Source: GCA-2731375 sp964631725 (GTDB lineage: Bacteria; Pseudomonadota; Alphaproteobacteria; GCA-2731375). Taken from it: a stretch of 64,000 nucleotides of DNA. Made by a program: the position numbers and the translations under genes. Shown here one piece after another: positions 25,956 to 34,595 of this stretch (its first letter is position 1; every line of letters begins with the position of its first letter). The DNA lies in assembly GCA_964631725.1 (NCBI GenBank), contig CAZVYX010000008.1, forward strand, positions 1-64,000, given 5' to 3'. Under the pieces are notes generated by a model. It was given only the letters and a program-made list of their open reading frames with translations, did not search any database and was not told the origin of the DNA.

Positions 25956-26092
25956 ACAACATAAGGAAACCAACGCCGGCTCGGCTCGCGTAGTCCATGA
26001 CAAGCATGGCATCAGTTGGCTATGATCGAGGCAGTCACGGTTTCAGCACGGCCTGTTGCCCCGAAAATGTTCAACAACCGCGGAGCATGAGT

Positions 26093-26491
26093 ATGTCTGC
26101 CAGTCCTCTGTTTATTGTCTTGGCTTCGCCGGAGCATGAAAAGGTGCAACTGGCCGGCATGATGGCTTCGGTCGCCGCCGTCTCCGAGCGTCCGACGCAG
26201 TTGTTTGTCTCCATGGCGGCAATCATGACCTTCCAAAAGGGATTGAGTTCGGAGGAGCGCTACAAGGGCGGCGCTTTTTCCGCCGCCATGCTGGACAAGG
26301 GCGCGCCGGACGCGATGGATCTTTTTGCCCAGGGCAAGATGCTGGGCGATTTGCAAATCGTCGCCTGCTCAATGGCCCTGGACATTCAAGAGTGGACCTT
26401 GGATGATTTAGTGGAAGACCTGTTCGACGAAACTGGCGGATTGACGAAATTTCTCTCCGACGCCGAGGCCGGCGAACTGATCGTTCTTTGA
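26093..26491 (+). CDS. DsrE-family sulfur carrier
   Basis: A 132-aa DsrE/DsrF-like protein: LFIVLASPEHEKVQLAGMMASVAAVSER resembles the family N terminus, and the conserved cysteine is in LQIVACSMALDIQEW. DsrE-type proteins accept persulfide sulfur, typically from or to TusA. ATG 26093 is preceded by GGAG; an ATG at 26087 is also possible. It is the first of five genes (with TusA, an SQR-like flavoprotein, DUF1641 and a cysteine desulfurase) that together look like a sulfane-sulfur relay. Confidence 0.82.
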   Translation: MSASPLFIVLASPEHEKVQLAGMMASVAAVSERPTQLFVSMAAIMTFQKGLSSEERYKGGAFSAAMLDKGAPDAMDLFAQGKMLGDLQIVACSMALDIQEWTLDDLVEDLFDETGGLTKFLSDAEAGELIVL

Positions 26492-26512
26492 CGCGAAAGA
26501 AATGCCATAGAC

Positions 26513-26740
26513 ATGAGCACAACAACAATCGACGCCCGCGGCGCTTACTGCCCCGGCCCCCTGTTGGAATTGATCGCCGGACTGAAACTGATAGAGGTCG
26601 GCGATATCATTGAGGTTTGGTCGTCGGACCAGGGCTCGGCCAAGGATATCCCGGAATGGGTTGCCAAGGTCGGCCATGAAATGGGGGAAACGGCGGAACA
26701 GGACGGCTATTGGAGTATTCAGGTTATCAAAACAAAATAG
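26513..26740 (+). CDS. TusA-family sulfur carrier
   Basis: A 75-aa TusA-type protein with the active-site motif DARGAYCPGPLLEL (Cys13), where a persulfide is carried. The two-layer alpha/beta fold is predicted from GDIIEVWSSDQGSAKDIPEW. TusA proteins pass sulfur between desulfurases, DsrE proteins and sulfur-oxidation or tRNA-thiolation enzymes. It lies 21 bases after the DsrE gene and precedes the flavoprotein. Pairing of TusA with DsrE is known from sulfur-oxidising bacteria. Confidence 0.9.
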   Translation: MSTTTIDARGAYCPGPLLELIAGLKLIEVGDIIEVWSSDQGSAKDIPEWVAKVGHEMGETAEQDGYWSIQVIKTK

Positions 26741-26819
26741 CATACGGAATTATCGAGGAAGCCAGCCGGACATTGTTTGACGGTCAGGCTTCCCTAACCC
26801 GCGACGGGAGGAATGGAAT

Positions 26820-27959
26820 ATGAGCAAGCGTATACTGATTGTCGGCGGCGGTCTGGCCGGCACCATCACCGCGAACGGCCTTTGCCGGCAACTGGGCAGT
26901 TCCTTGCGGGCGGGTGAGGTTTCGATCACCATGCTTGGTGCAACGGACCAGCACATGTACCAGCCGGGCCTGCTCTATGTGCCCTTTGGCGGTATCCGCG
27001 AGGCGGAACTGTTTCGCGACCAGAAAAAGGTGCTCGACCGCAGGGTCAACTTCTTTGTCGACCCGGCCACCAACATTGATGTCGAGAACAATCAGGTCCA
27101 GACCGAGTCCGGCAAAAGCCTCGGCTATGACTACCTGGTCATCGCCACCGGCTCGCGCATCGTGCCTGATGAGATCCCCGGCATGGCCGAGGGCGCGCAC
27201 TGGTTCTACGACCTGGACGGCGCCCGCAAGATGCGGGAGGCGTTGGAGGCGTTCGACGGCGGCAAGATCGTGGTCAACGTCAACGCGCCCCACAAATGCC
27301 CCGTGGCGCCGTTGGAAATCACCTTCATGCTGTACGACCATCTGGAAAAGCGCGGCCTGCTGGACAAGACGGAGATCACCTACACCTATCCCATCGGCCG
27401 CCTGCATGCCCTGGAACCGGTCGCGCATTGGGCCAACGCCGAATTCGACAAATACGGCATCAAGTACGAGACCTTCTTCAATGCCAAGGCGGTCGATCCG
27501 GCCGCCAAGACCATCGAGTCCGAGGAAGGCTCGACCCTGCCGTACGACATGCTGGTAACGATCCCGCCCCATCGCGGGGCCGAGGTAATCGAAGCCTCCG
27601 ACCTGGGCGCCGGCGGCTGGGTGCCCACGGACCGGGAAACCTTGAACAGGGAAGGCTCCCCGAATGTCTTCGTGGTTGGCGATACGACGAATATCCCGAT
27701 CTCCAAGGCCGGTTCGACGGCCCATTTCGAAGCCGACACGTTGATCGACAATCTGGCCTCGTTGGTGCTGGAGGGCCGCACGGCGCGGCTGTACGACGGC
27801 AAGGTGTTCTGTTTTGTCGAGACCGGCATGGATACGGGCACCTACGTCTGGTTCAACTATACGACGCCGCCGAACCCGGGCCCGCCCTCGAAGATGATCC
27901 ATTGGTTCAAGCTTGCCTACAACCGGCTCTATTGGTTGTCCGCGCGCGGCCTGCTGTAG
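26820..27959 (+). CDS. sulfide:quinone oxidoreductase-like flavoprotein
   Basis: A 379-aa FAD protein of the SQR/flavocytochrome c family. FAD motifs are ILIVGGGLAGTITANGL and VVGDTTNIPISKAGSTAHFE. Two redox cysteines fit the SQR active site: C160 in APHKCPVAP and C331 in VFCFVETG. The first cysteine of the classic three-cysteine type I SQR is absent. The C-terminal half (IHWFKLAYNRLYWLSARGLL) could be an amphipathic membrane anchor. It is expected to oxidise sulfide or persulfide and pass electrons to ubiquinone. GGGAGGAATGGAAT precedes the ATG. It is co-located with DUF1641, a frequent SQR neighbour. Confidence 0.87.
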   Translation: MSKRILIVGGGLAGTITANGLCRQLGSSLRAGEVSITMLGATDQHMYQPGLLYVPFGGIREAELFRDQKKVLDRRVNFFVDPATNIDVENNQVQTESGKSLGYDYLVIATGSRIVPDEIPGMAEGAHWFYDLDGARKMREALEAFDGGKIVVNVNAPHKCPVAPLEITFMLYDHLEKRGLLDKTEITYTYPIGRLHALEPVAHWANAEFDKYGIKYETFFNAKAVDPAAKTIESEEGSTLPYDMLVTIPPHRGAEVIEASDLGAGGWVPTDRETLNREGSPNVFVVGDTTNIPISKAGSTAHFEADTLIDNLASLVLEGRTARLYDGKVFCFVETGMDTGTYVWFNYTTPPNPGPPSKMIHWFKLAYNRLYWLSARGLL

Positions 27960-27972
27960 GGAGGGCCGGACG

Positions 27973-28491
27973 ATGAGTGATATCAATAGTCTTGCCAACG
28001 CGCCCGAGGGCCTGGACCGGCTGATCACGGCGGCCGGCGATGCCCTGACGGACCAGATGGTGGAACGCCTGACCGGGACGGTGGGCAATGGCCTGGAACT
28101 GCTCGATCGGCTGAATGATGACGATACGCGGGAGGCGGTGCACAGTCTGCTCGATGAGCTGACAGTGCTGCACCAGACCGGCGGTTTGACCGCGGCGTTT
28201 GAATTGATCCGCTTGCTCGGCGCCATCCGCGATGCCATGACCGACGGCATGGTCGAACGCCTGGCCGGGTTCATGGAGCACATGGTGACCAACCTGGCGA
28301 ACGAGGAGGTTGCCGATCTGGCCCATGCGGCGAAGGAGGCGGTCAATGGCGCGATCCGCGAGTCCTCCGACTACGCCGCGCCGGGCGGCATCATGGCGAC
28401 GGTGAAAATGCTTGGCGATCCGGAAACCCAGGCCTCGATCGTCTTCCTGCGCAGCCTGGCGGACAATTTGCGAAAGTCGGAGCAGGGTTAG
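27973..28491 (+). CDS. DUF1641 protein, SQR-associated
   Basis: A 172-aa mostly helical, acidic protein; the C-terminal GGIMATVKMLGDPETQASIV... segment matches DUF1641, a family that commonly sits beside sulfide:quinone reductase-like flavoproteins. Repeated leucine-rich amphipathic helices (DQMVERLTGTVGNGLELLDRL and DGMVERLAGFMEHMVTNLA) suggest internal duplication. It starts 14 bases after the flavoprotein stop, so it is co-transcribed. The function is unknown; a partner or assembly role for the SQR-like protein is inferred. Confidence 0.82.
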   Translation: MSDINSLANAPEGLDRLITAAGDALTDQMVERLTGTVGNGLELLDRLNDDDTREAVHSLLDELTVLHQTGGLTAAFELIRLLGAIRDAMTDGMVERLAGFMEHMVTNLANEEVADLAHAAKEAVNGAIRESSDYAAPGGIMATVKMLGDPETQASIVFLRSLADNLRKSEQG

Positions 28492-28864
28492 CAGCCTGCC
28501 GTAAAGAGCGGCCATAGCGAATCCGCCGTCACGCCGGCGGCGTCCTATTGTCATGCCCGGACGCCAAATTCGGCGGCGAGTGGTTGGGATGACACATTCA
28601 CTCATGTGAGCTGTATTAGAATAATATTCGAATATTCTTCATAATATTGGAATTTTTTTCCAAAATTTGGCACACCGGCTGACAAAGTCGCAAGAATTAT
28701 TCGACCAAAAAACGATAGCATATGAAATGGATCGGCGGCGGGGAACGGCCCGTTGGGGGACAGCTGATTGCGTGCTCGGCGTATCAGAAGTTGGCTTCCA
28801 TAGGCTCTCCGTCGGCCAATCTTGTTTAGGTCAAACAGTCCAGCGCGCGGGAGCCCGAAGGATC
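28492..28864. promoter_or_regulatory. AT-rich control region ahead of the cysteine desulfurase
   Basis: A 373-base gap with no convincing gene. Its left part is ordinary GC-rich sequence. The right part has an AT-rich stretch with a perfect 14-bp palindrome AATATTCGAATATT (28623-28636), a third AATATT at 28643-28648 and a weak dyad TTGG-N9-CCAA (28647-28663). These look like operator half-sites of an ArsR-type or similar regulator. It lies between the DUF1641 and desulfurase genes, so the desulfurase may have its own promoter. Confidence 0.45.
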
Positions 28865-30013
28865 ATGGATAAGACGGTCTATATCGATCACAACGCCACC
28901 ACGCCGCCCCTTCCCGAAGTGATCGCGGCGGTTTGCGAGGCGATGGGCCTGACCGGCGCGAACCCCTCGTCCGTTCACGCCAATGGCCGCGCCGCGCGGA
29001 AACTGATCGACGATGCCCGCGAAGCCGTCGCCGCCCTGGTCGGCGCGGTTCCCGAAGAGGTCATCTTTACCAGTGGCGGCTCGGAAGCAAACAATACCGT
29101 GATCATGGCCGCCGGCCGGCGCCGGGTATTGGTTTCGCCAACTGAACACGCGGCGGTATTGAAAACCGTGCTCACCCGGACCGTCGACAGCGATCTTGTT
29201 CCCGTGGATGACAACGGCCTTGTCGATCTGCAAGGCCTGGAGGCTCTGCTGGCCGAGGATGAAGAGCCCACCCTGGTCTGTATCATGGCGGCCAATAACG
29301 AGACCGGCGTACTCCAACCCATGGCCGAAATTTCAGAACTTGCGCATCGCCACGGCGCCCTCGTTCATTGCGACGCGGTGCAGGCGGTGGGGAAAATCCC
29401 GGTCGATGTCAGGGCATGGGGGGTCGATTATCTTGCCCTATCGGGCCACAAGATCGGTGGGCCGCAAGGGATCGGCGCCCTGGTGCGCTGTGGCAACGCG
29501 CCGCTCGACAGCTTCATTACCGGCGGCGGCCAGGAGCGTGGTCTGCGGGCCGGCACCGAAAACGTCGCGGCCATATCAGGCCTCGGCGTCGCGGCGCGGA
29601 TCGCGGCGGACACCCTGGATGAGAAGATCACCCGGCTGGGAGGCTACCGCGACGCCCTGGAAGCCGGGATCAAGGCCTTGTCGCCGGCCACCAAAATCTT
29701 CTGCGAAGAGGTGCCGCGTTTGCCGAACACGAGCAATTTTTCCCTGCCCGGCGTGCGCAGCGACAGGCAATTGATGGCGCTTGATCTGGCCAAGGTCTCG
29801 GTCAGCGCCGGTTCGGCCTGTTCCGCCGGCAAGGTCGAGCCGTCACATGTGCTCGATTCCATGGCTGTCGATCCGGAAATTTCGACCACCGCGCTGCGGG
29901 TCAGTTTTGGCTGGTCCTCCGACGCCGCTGATGTGGAGCGCTTTCTCGACGCCTGGGGTGAATTGGTGCGTCGTGAAACCTCCCAGATTGCGGCAGAGCA
30001 TTCCGCCGCCTAG
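28865..30013 (+). CDS. cysteine desulfurase (NifS/IscS family)
   Basis: A 382-aa PLP enzyme that takes sulfur from cysteine as a protein persulfide. It starts MDKTVYIDHNATTPP. The PLP lysine is in LALSGHKIGGPQGIGALV and the catalytic cysteine is in SAGSACSAGKVEPSHVL. The SxxACSxG form belongs to group I (NifS/IscS) rather than SufS. No iscU, iscR or tRNA thiolase is adjacent. The nearest genes are TusA, DsrE and SQR-like, so it may load TusA with sulfur; that is inferred. The reading frame extends further upstream, but ATG 28865 gives the conserved N terminus. Confidence 0.9.
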   Translation: MDKTVYIDHNATTPPLPEVIAAVCEAMGLTGANPSSVHANGRAARKLIDDAREAVAALVGAVPEEVIFTSGGSEANNTVIMAAGRRRVLVSPTEHAAVLKTVLTRTVDSDLVPVDDNGLVDLQGLEALLAEDEEPTLVCIMAANNETGVLQPMAEISELAHRHGALVHCDAVQAVGKIPVDVRAWGVDYLALSGHKIGGPQGIGALVRCGNAPLDSFITGGGQERGLRAGTENVAAISGLGVAARIAADTLDEKITRLGGYRDALEAGIKALSPATKIFCEEVPRLPNTSNFSLPGVRSDRQLMALDLAKVSVSAGSACSAGKVEPSHVLDSMAVDPEISTTALRVSFGWSSDAADVERFLDAWGELVRRETSQIAAEHSAA

Positions 30014-30055
30014 GACAGTTTCACCAACGCCAAACCGTGGCCGGGATTGGCGGCG

Positions 30056-31627
30056 CTATTGCCTGGCGATGCCGGCCTTACTGCCCCGCAGGACATACTT
30101 CTGGACCTTGCCGGTCGCGGTTTTCGGCAGGTCTTCGACGAAATCCACCCATTGCGGCGTCTTGAAGTGGGCCAGGCTCTCACGAACATGGCTTTTCAAT
30201 TCCTCCTCCGTCGTTTCCGCGCCCTCTTGCAAAACGATAAAGGCATGGGGGGATTCGCCCCACTTCTCGTGCGGCATGCCGACGACGGCGACCTCCTGAA
30301 CAGCCGGATGGCGTAGCAGACAGCCCTCAACCTCGACGGAAGAGATGTTTTCGCCGCCGCTGATGATGACATCCTTGAAGCGATCGCGGATTTCCGCGAA
30401 ACCGTCAGGGTGAACGACGGCCGCATCGCCAGAGAAAAACCAGCCATCCCTGATCGCGGCGGCGGTGGCGTCGGGGTCGTTGTAATAGCCCTTCATGACC
30501 ACATTGCCGCGAACCGAGATCTCGCCAAGCGTTTCCCCGTCATGGGGCACCTCGTTGCCGTCTTCGTCGACGATCCGAAGCTCCCCGGAACTTATCAATT
30601 CGACGCCCTGGCGCGACTTGATCTGCGCCAGCTCTTCGAGCGGCAGATTGCGGTGTTCGGGACGCGGTTCGCAGAAGGTGATCAAGGGCGCCGTTTCCGT
30701 GAGCCCGTAGACATGGGTCAACTCCCAACCCAGCTCCCGCTCCACCAGCTCGATGGTGGCGGCGGCGGGCGGGGCGCCGGCGGTAAACAGGCGGACGCCG
30801 CGCGGCGCGCCTTCCCGAACCTCCGCCGGTGCATTGGCGATACTGATCAGCACCGTCGGGGCGGCGCAGAACATCGTGATGTTTTCTTCCCTGATAAGCT
30901 CGAAGATAAGCGGCGGTTCCACCCTGCGCAGGCAGACATGGGCCATGCCGCGTGCGGTGTTGATCCACGTAAAGGTCCAGCCGTTGGCATGAAACATCGG
31001 CAGCGTCCATAGATACCGGTCAGCCGGCGTCAGATGATGATGCGCCAGAGTGCCCATGACGTTCAGATATGCGTTGCGGTGGGTGATCATCACGCCCTTG
31101 GGACGCGCCGTCGTGCCGCTGGTGTAGTTGATGGTCAGCAGATCGCTCTCGGCGATCTCCACTTCGGCGAAATCAGGACCATTCGAGGCCATCGTCGTTT
31201 CATAGTCGATCCAGCCCTCGCCGCCGCCTTCCAAGGCAACGAATTTCTCGACACCGGGCAGTTTGTCGCGAATGCCATCGATCGCATCGAGATAATCCGC
31301 ATCGGCGCAGACGACCTTCGCACCGCAATGATTGATAATGTATTCGAAGTCTTCCGGCAGCAGGCGGTAGTTGATCGGCACCAGCACGGCGCCGATTTGC
31401 GGTACCGCATAATAGCCTTCGAGATGGGAATGGGTGTTCGGTGCGATGTAGGCGACACGGTCCCCCTTGCCGACGCCCAGGGCCTGAAGCGCCGTTGACC
31501 ATCGGTCACAACGTTCAAGAAACTGTGCGTAGGTGAACCGCTGGGTTCCATCGACGACGGCTTCACGTTCGGGGTAGAGCCGGCGCGCGCGGCGCGCGAA
31601 CTCCATTGGCGACAGGGCAATTTCCAT
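30056..31627 (-). CDS. acyl-CoA ligase (AMP-binding, FadD-like)
   Basis: A 523-aa ANL-superfamily ligase that activates a carboxylic acid via an acyl-adenylate. Motifs: INYTSGTTARPKGVMITH (P-loop A3), YGLTETAPLITFCEPRPE (A5), GDAAVVHPDGFAEIRDRFKD (A7-A8) and the catalytic lysine in KTATGKVQKYVLR. Start ATG 31627 is preceded by GAGGTGGAAC. Substrate (fatty or aromatic acid) cannot be told from sequence; HANGWTFTW is common in medium- and long-chain members. Converges with the desulfurase; upstream lies the luciferase-like gene. Confidence 0.9.
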   Translation of the reverse strand: MEIALSPMEFARRARRLYPEREAVVDGTQRFTYAQFLERCDRWSTALQALGVGKGDRVAYIAPNTHSHLEGYYAVPQIGAVLVPINYRLLPEDFEYIINHCGAKVVCADADYLDAIDGIRDKLPGVEKFVALEGGGEGWIDYETTMASNGPDFAEVEIAESDLLTINYTSGTTARPKGVMITHRNAYLNVMGTLAHHHLTPADRYLWTLPMFHANGWTFTWINTARGMAHVCLRRVEPPLIFELIREENITMFCAAPTVLISIANAPAEVREGAPRGVRLFTAGAPPAAATIELVERELGWELTHVYGLTETAPLITFCEPRPEHRNLPLEELAQIKSRQGVELISSGELRIVDEDGNEVPHDGETLGEISVRGNVVMKGYYNDPDATAAAIRDGWFFSGDAAVVHPDGFAEIRDRFKDVIISGGENISSVEVEGCLLRHPAVQEVAVVGMPHEKWGESPHAFIVLQEGAETTEEELKSHVRESLAHFKTPQWVDFVEDLPKTATGKVQKYVLRGSKAGIARQ

Positions 31628-31878
31628 GGCTGCAGTTCCACCTCAAAGCAATGGTCACCGCGCGCGCGGTGACGCCGAAACTCGTTCCCGCACCCCCTGC
31701 CGGTCACGTTTCGCTACGACGCAAACACCGACACTTGGGGCAACAAAGGGGCGATGATGATTTTAGCGCATCTTGGCCGATGATGAACAGTCAATCGAAC
31801 GTTCGGACATGGCAAATTTAGGGCATCAGAAGATGGCAAAGCACATCCGCTCCGCCCCCAAATACCGTCGTTGCCCGT

Positions 31879-33009
31879 TCATTCCGCCGCGATGGTCAGG
31901 GGCTGGCCGCCGCCCAGGGCAGGGCCGACGTCCATGGCCTTCAGGCGGGGCATCACCTTGTCGGCAAAGGTGCGCATGGAGGTCTTGGCCATCTCGTGCG
32001 GCATGCCGCCGAAGCTGAAACCATTGATAAAGCCGGCGCAGTTGGTCATCTCCTGATATTCCCGCATCCGCTCGAAGACCTGGTCCGGGGTGCCCCAGAC
32101 CTGTAGATCAGCCAGGAAATTCACGAAACTATCAATGCCGTGCTTGTTGATGTTTTTCGACAGGCCGCCGTAATACTCATAGCCCTTGATATCGGCCAGG
32201 CCCTCGTTGTTGAACTCGTAATGATCCAAGGCCGAGCGGCTGTAGCGCCGGGTATATTTCTGCTGCATCTCGTTGGCGACGCTTTCGTCTTCGTGACAGC
32301 AATTGAAGACCACCATCAGGGGCTGGGGCGCCTCCTCGCCATTGTTCATCTCGCGATAGATTTCCCGGTACTGCTCCAGCTCGTGCAGGGTCTTGTCCCA
32401 AGGTTTCTGCGCGATGATCATGATGCCGATGCCCAGGCGCGCCATGATGCGGGAAGATTCCGGCGAGACGGCAGAGGCATAGAACCGTCCCTTGAACGAG
32501 GTGAAGGGGAAGGGCCGCACGCCGATTTTCGGCTGTTTGTAGAACTTGCCTTCGTATTCGATATGGCCGGTCTCCAGCCCCTGCATCAGGGCCTCGGTAT
32601 ATTCCACGAAGCGTTCCCGGCTCTCGCCCATGTTGACCCGGAAACCCTCGAACTCGATACGGCCCAGGCCGCGGCCGACGCCCAGAATAGCGCGGCCGTT
32701 CGACATATGGTCCAGCACCGCGACCTCCTCGGCCACCCGCACGGGGTCATGCCAGGGCAGCACCATAACCATCGTGCCCAACAGGGCCCGTTCGGTGCGC
32801 CCCGCCATGTAGGTCAGGAACTGCAACGGGTTCGGGCACATGGTGTAGTCGTCGAAATGATGCTCCGCCGTCCAGATACTTTCAAAGCCCAAGGGCTCGG
32901 CCATATCGGCCATGGACAGTTCGTGCTGATAAACCTCGCGGTCGGTGTGGTCGCCGCTCAGATTCTGAAAAAAGGTGGTCATCCCCACATGCATTTTGGC
33001 GTTCCCCAT
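31879..33009 (-). CDS. LLM-class flavin-dependent oxidoreductase
   Basis: A 376-aa luciferase-like monooxygenase, TIM-barrel fold, using reduced FMN. Typical features: FESIWTAEHHFDDYTMCPNPL near residue 40 (the conserved EHHF), AVLDHMSNGRAILGVGRGLG, and GTPDQVFERMREYQEMTNCAGF near the C terminus. The bacterial type here acts on alkanes, sulfonates or aldehydes; the substrate is unknown. A separate flavin reductase is needed and is not adjacent. A related gene lies at 55500, so the window has two family members in similar catabolic settings. Confidence 0.88.
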   Translation of the reverse strand: MGNAKMHVGMTTFFQNLSGDHTDREVYQHELSMADMAEPLGFESIWTAEHHFDDYTMCPNPLQFLTYMAGRTERALLGTMVMVLPWHDPVRVAEEVAVLDHMSNGRAILGVGRGLGRIEFEGFRVNMGESRERFVEYTEALMQGLETGHIEYEGKFYKQPKIGVRPFPFTSFKGRFYASAVSPESSRIMARLGIGIMIIAQKPWDKTLHELEQYREIYREMNNGEEAPQPLMVVFNCCHEDESVANEMQQKYTRRYSRSALDHYEFNNEGLADIKGYEYYGGLSKNINKHGIDSFVNFLADLQVWGTPDQVFERMREYQEMTNCAGFINGFSFGGMPHEMAKTSMRTFADKVMPRLKAMDVGPALGGGQPLTIAAE

Positions 33010-33060
33010 ATAATTCGCAAAATTCCCTGGCCATTAATGCAGCACGCGCGGCCGGACAGG

Positions 33061-33660
33061 TCAACTAGCGGCCGGTTGCCGCCAGCAGCGCGCCAGAAAT
33101 TCCGGGCCGCCCTTGGCCATGTAAGCCGCCGTGGCCATGGCGGCCAAAGACCGCAGGCGCACCAAATCGGGCGGCGAGAAGGTATTGCGGGCCTGGGCGG
33201 CAGTGATCAGATGGCCGATGAAGCCGCCCTGCCAGACCATCGGGGCGTAGATGGCGGAGCCCATGCGCGCCGATTTCAGGATCTGCTTGAAATCGCTGTG
33301 GTCATCGGTGTTTTCCAGGATCAGGGCCCGTTCGTTCTTCCAGACCCAACCCGGATGGCCTGTATCAAGAGGGTAGTACAGGCGATGCTGTTCTTCCGGA
33401 AAGCCCCATTCGCCGATCAGGAAATGCGAGGTTCCATCCGGGCTGACCATGAAGGCACCGCCGACCGAGAAATGCCGCTCGCCGGGCTTCAGCGCGCCGG
33501 GTTTTTCATGCGCCCCTGCATCGCCGGTAATGCGCAGGGCGGTATGGACAAACTCGCGCACGGCATCTTCGGCATCCACGGCATCGGCGGCCGCCTGGGC
33601 CGCGCGGGCGATCTCGTCCCAGGGATCCTGGGTCAGACTGCTGGGACGCACATCAGTCAT
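33061..33660 (-). CDS. GAF-domain protein
   Basis: A 199-aa protein with one GAF-like domain: HFSVGGAFMVSPDGTSHFLIGE, then RLYYPLDTGHPGWVW and ILENTDDHSDFKQILKSARMGSAIYAPM. GAF domains bind small ligands or cofactors. No output domain follows, so it may be a stand-alone sensor or an enzyme. It overlaps the upstream polysaccharide deacetylase gene by 4 bases (ATGA), which implies translational coupling. Start is set by that overlap. Ligand unknown. Confidence 0.75.
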   Translation of the reverse strand: MTDVRPSSLTQDPWDEIARAAQAAADAVDAEDAVREFVHTALRITGDAGAHEKPGALKPGERHFSVGGAFMVSPDGTSHFLIGEWGFPEEQHRLYYPLDTGHPGWVWKNERALILENTDDHSDFKQILKSARMGSAIYAPMVWQGGFIGHLITAAQARNTFSPPDLVRLRSLAAMATAAYMAKGGPEFLARCWRQPAAS

Positions 33661-34514
33661 TGCGGCGCCGGATTTTGCCCGGCCCAGTTTTCGGCGATCT
33701 GCTGCCGGGTGGTGATCCAGACATCCGGTTTGGCGGCCACGTGCTGAAAAAACTTCTCCAAATAGCCAATGCGCCCGGGACGCCCGATAATCCGCAGATG
33801 CAGGCCGAACGACATCATCTGGGGATCGACGGCGCCTTCGCGATACAGCCAATCAAAGCTATCGATGGCGTATTGCAGCCAATCGGCCGGCGTCAGGGAG
33901 GGCGCGGTCCACATTTTCATATCGTTGGAATCCACCGCATAGGGCAGGATCATGATCGGCTTGCCATGTGAGCTATCCCAGAACGGCTTGTCGCCGGAAA
34001 AATCATCCATGTGGTAGGTGAAGCCCTCCTCGACCAACAGCCGCCGGGTGTTGTCGGTCAACAGATAGCGCGACAGCCAGCCCGTGGGACGGCTGCCGGT
34101 GCTGGCCTCGATGGATTTGACGGCCTTGCGGATAAACGCCCGCTCCTTGTCCTCGTCCATGTAGTACTGATGCACCCAGCGCCAGCCGTGGCTGCAGACT
34201 TCATGTCCGCCAACAACAATGGCCTTGGTCAGGTCCGGGGCCTTTTCCAGAGCCTGGGCGGCGGCGGTGAAGGTGGCCTGGAAACCGAAATCGTCCAACA
34301 GCTTCATGACCCGTGGCGCGCCCGCTTTCAGGCCGTAGAGGTAATTGCTTTCATTGGAATAGTTTCGCACCGGTTTGTGCAGGGCGACCCCCAACTCGTC
34401 GACGATTTCGGGGCCCCGATCACCCTCGGTAATGTTCATTTCCGCGCCTTCCTCGACATTCACGACGATCGAGAGGGCGAGGCGGGCGTCACCGGGCAAT
34501 TTCCATTTCGCCAT
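33657..34514 (-). CDS. polysaccharide deacetylase/PuuE-like amidohydrolase
   Basis: A 285-aa NodB-fold protein of the PuuE/allantoinase-like branch. The metal-binding H-x3-H is in GGHEVCSHGWRW. The N-terminal VNVEEGAE segment is where a catalytic Asp would be in classic deacetylases. The C-terminal half (FGLHLRIIGRPGRIGYLEKFF) matches PuuE-type proteins. ATG 34514 is preceded by GAGGAACCCC; an ATG at 34547 is less likely. It is coupled to the downstream GAF gene. The substrate is likely a small amide or ureide rather than a polysaccharide, which is inference. Confidence 0.82.
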   Translation of the reverse strand: MAKWKLPGDARLALSIVVNVEEGAEMNITEGDRGPEIVDELGVALHKPVRNYSNESNYLYGLKAGAPRVMKLLDDFGFQATFTAAAQALEKAPDLTKAIVVGGHEVCSHGWRWVHQYYMDEDKERAFIRKAVKSIEASTGSRPTGWLSRYLLTDNTRRLLVEEGFTYHMDDFSGDKPFWDSSHGKPIMILPYAVDSNDMKMWTAPSLTPADWLQYAIDSFDWLYREGAVDPQMMSFGLHLRIIGRPGRIGYLEKFFQHVAAKPDVWITTRQQIAENWAGQNPAPQ

Positions 34515-34595
34515 GGGGTTCCTCGAATACCAATTTCTATAAGGCAAAGTTAAACGAGACGGCGGCGCCTATCAAATATTGGGAAAGACTGGGCG

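Noticed and set aside
28667..28864. N-terminal extension of the cysteine desulfurase
   Set aside because: The extra ~66 residues match no family sequence and cross an AT-rich operator-like region. The conserved start is at 28865.
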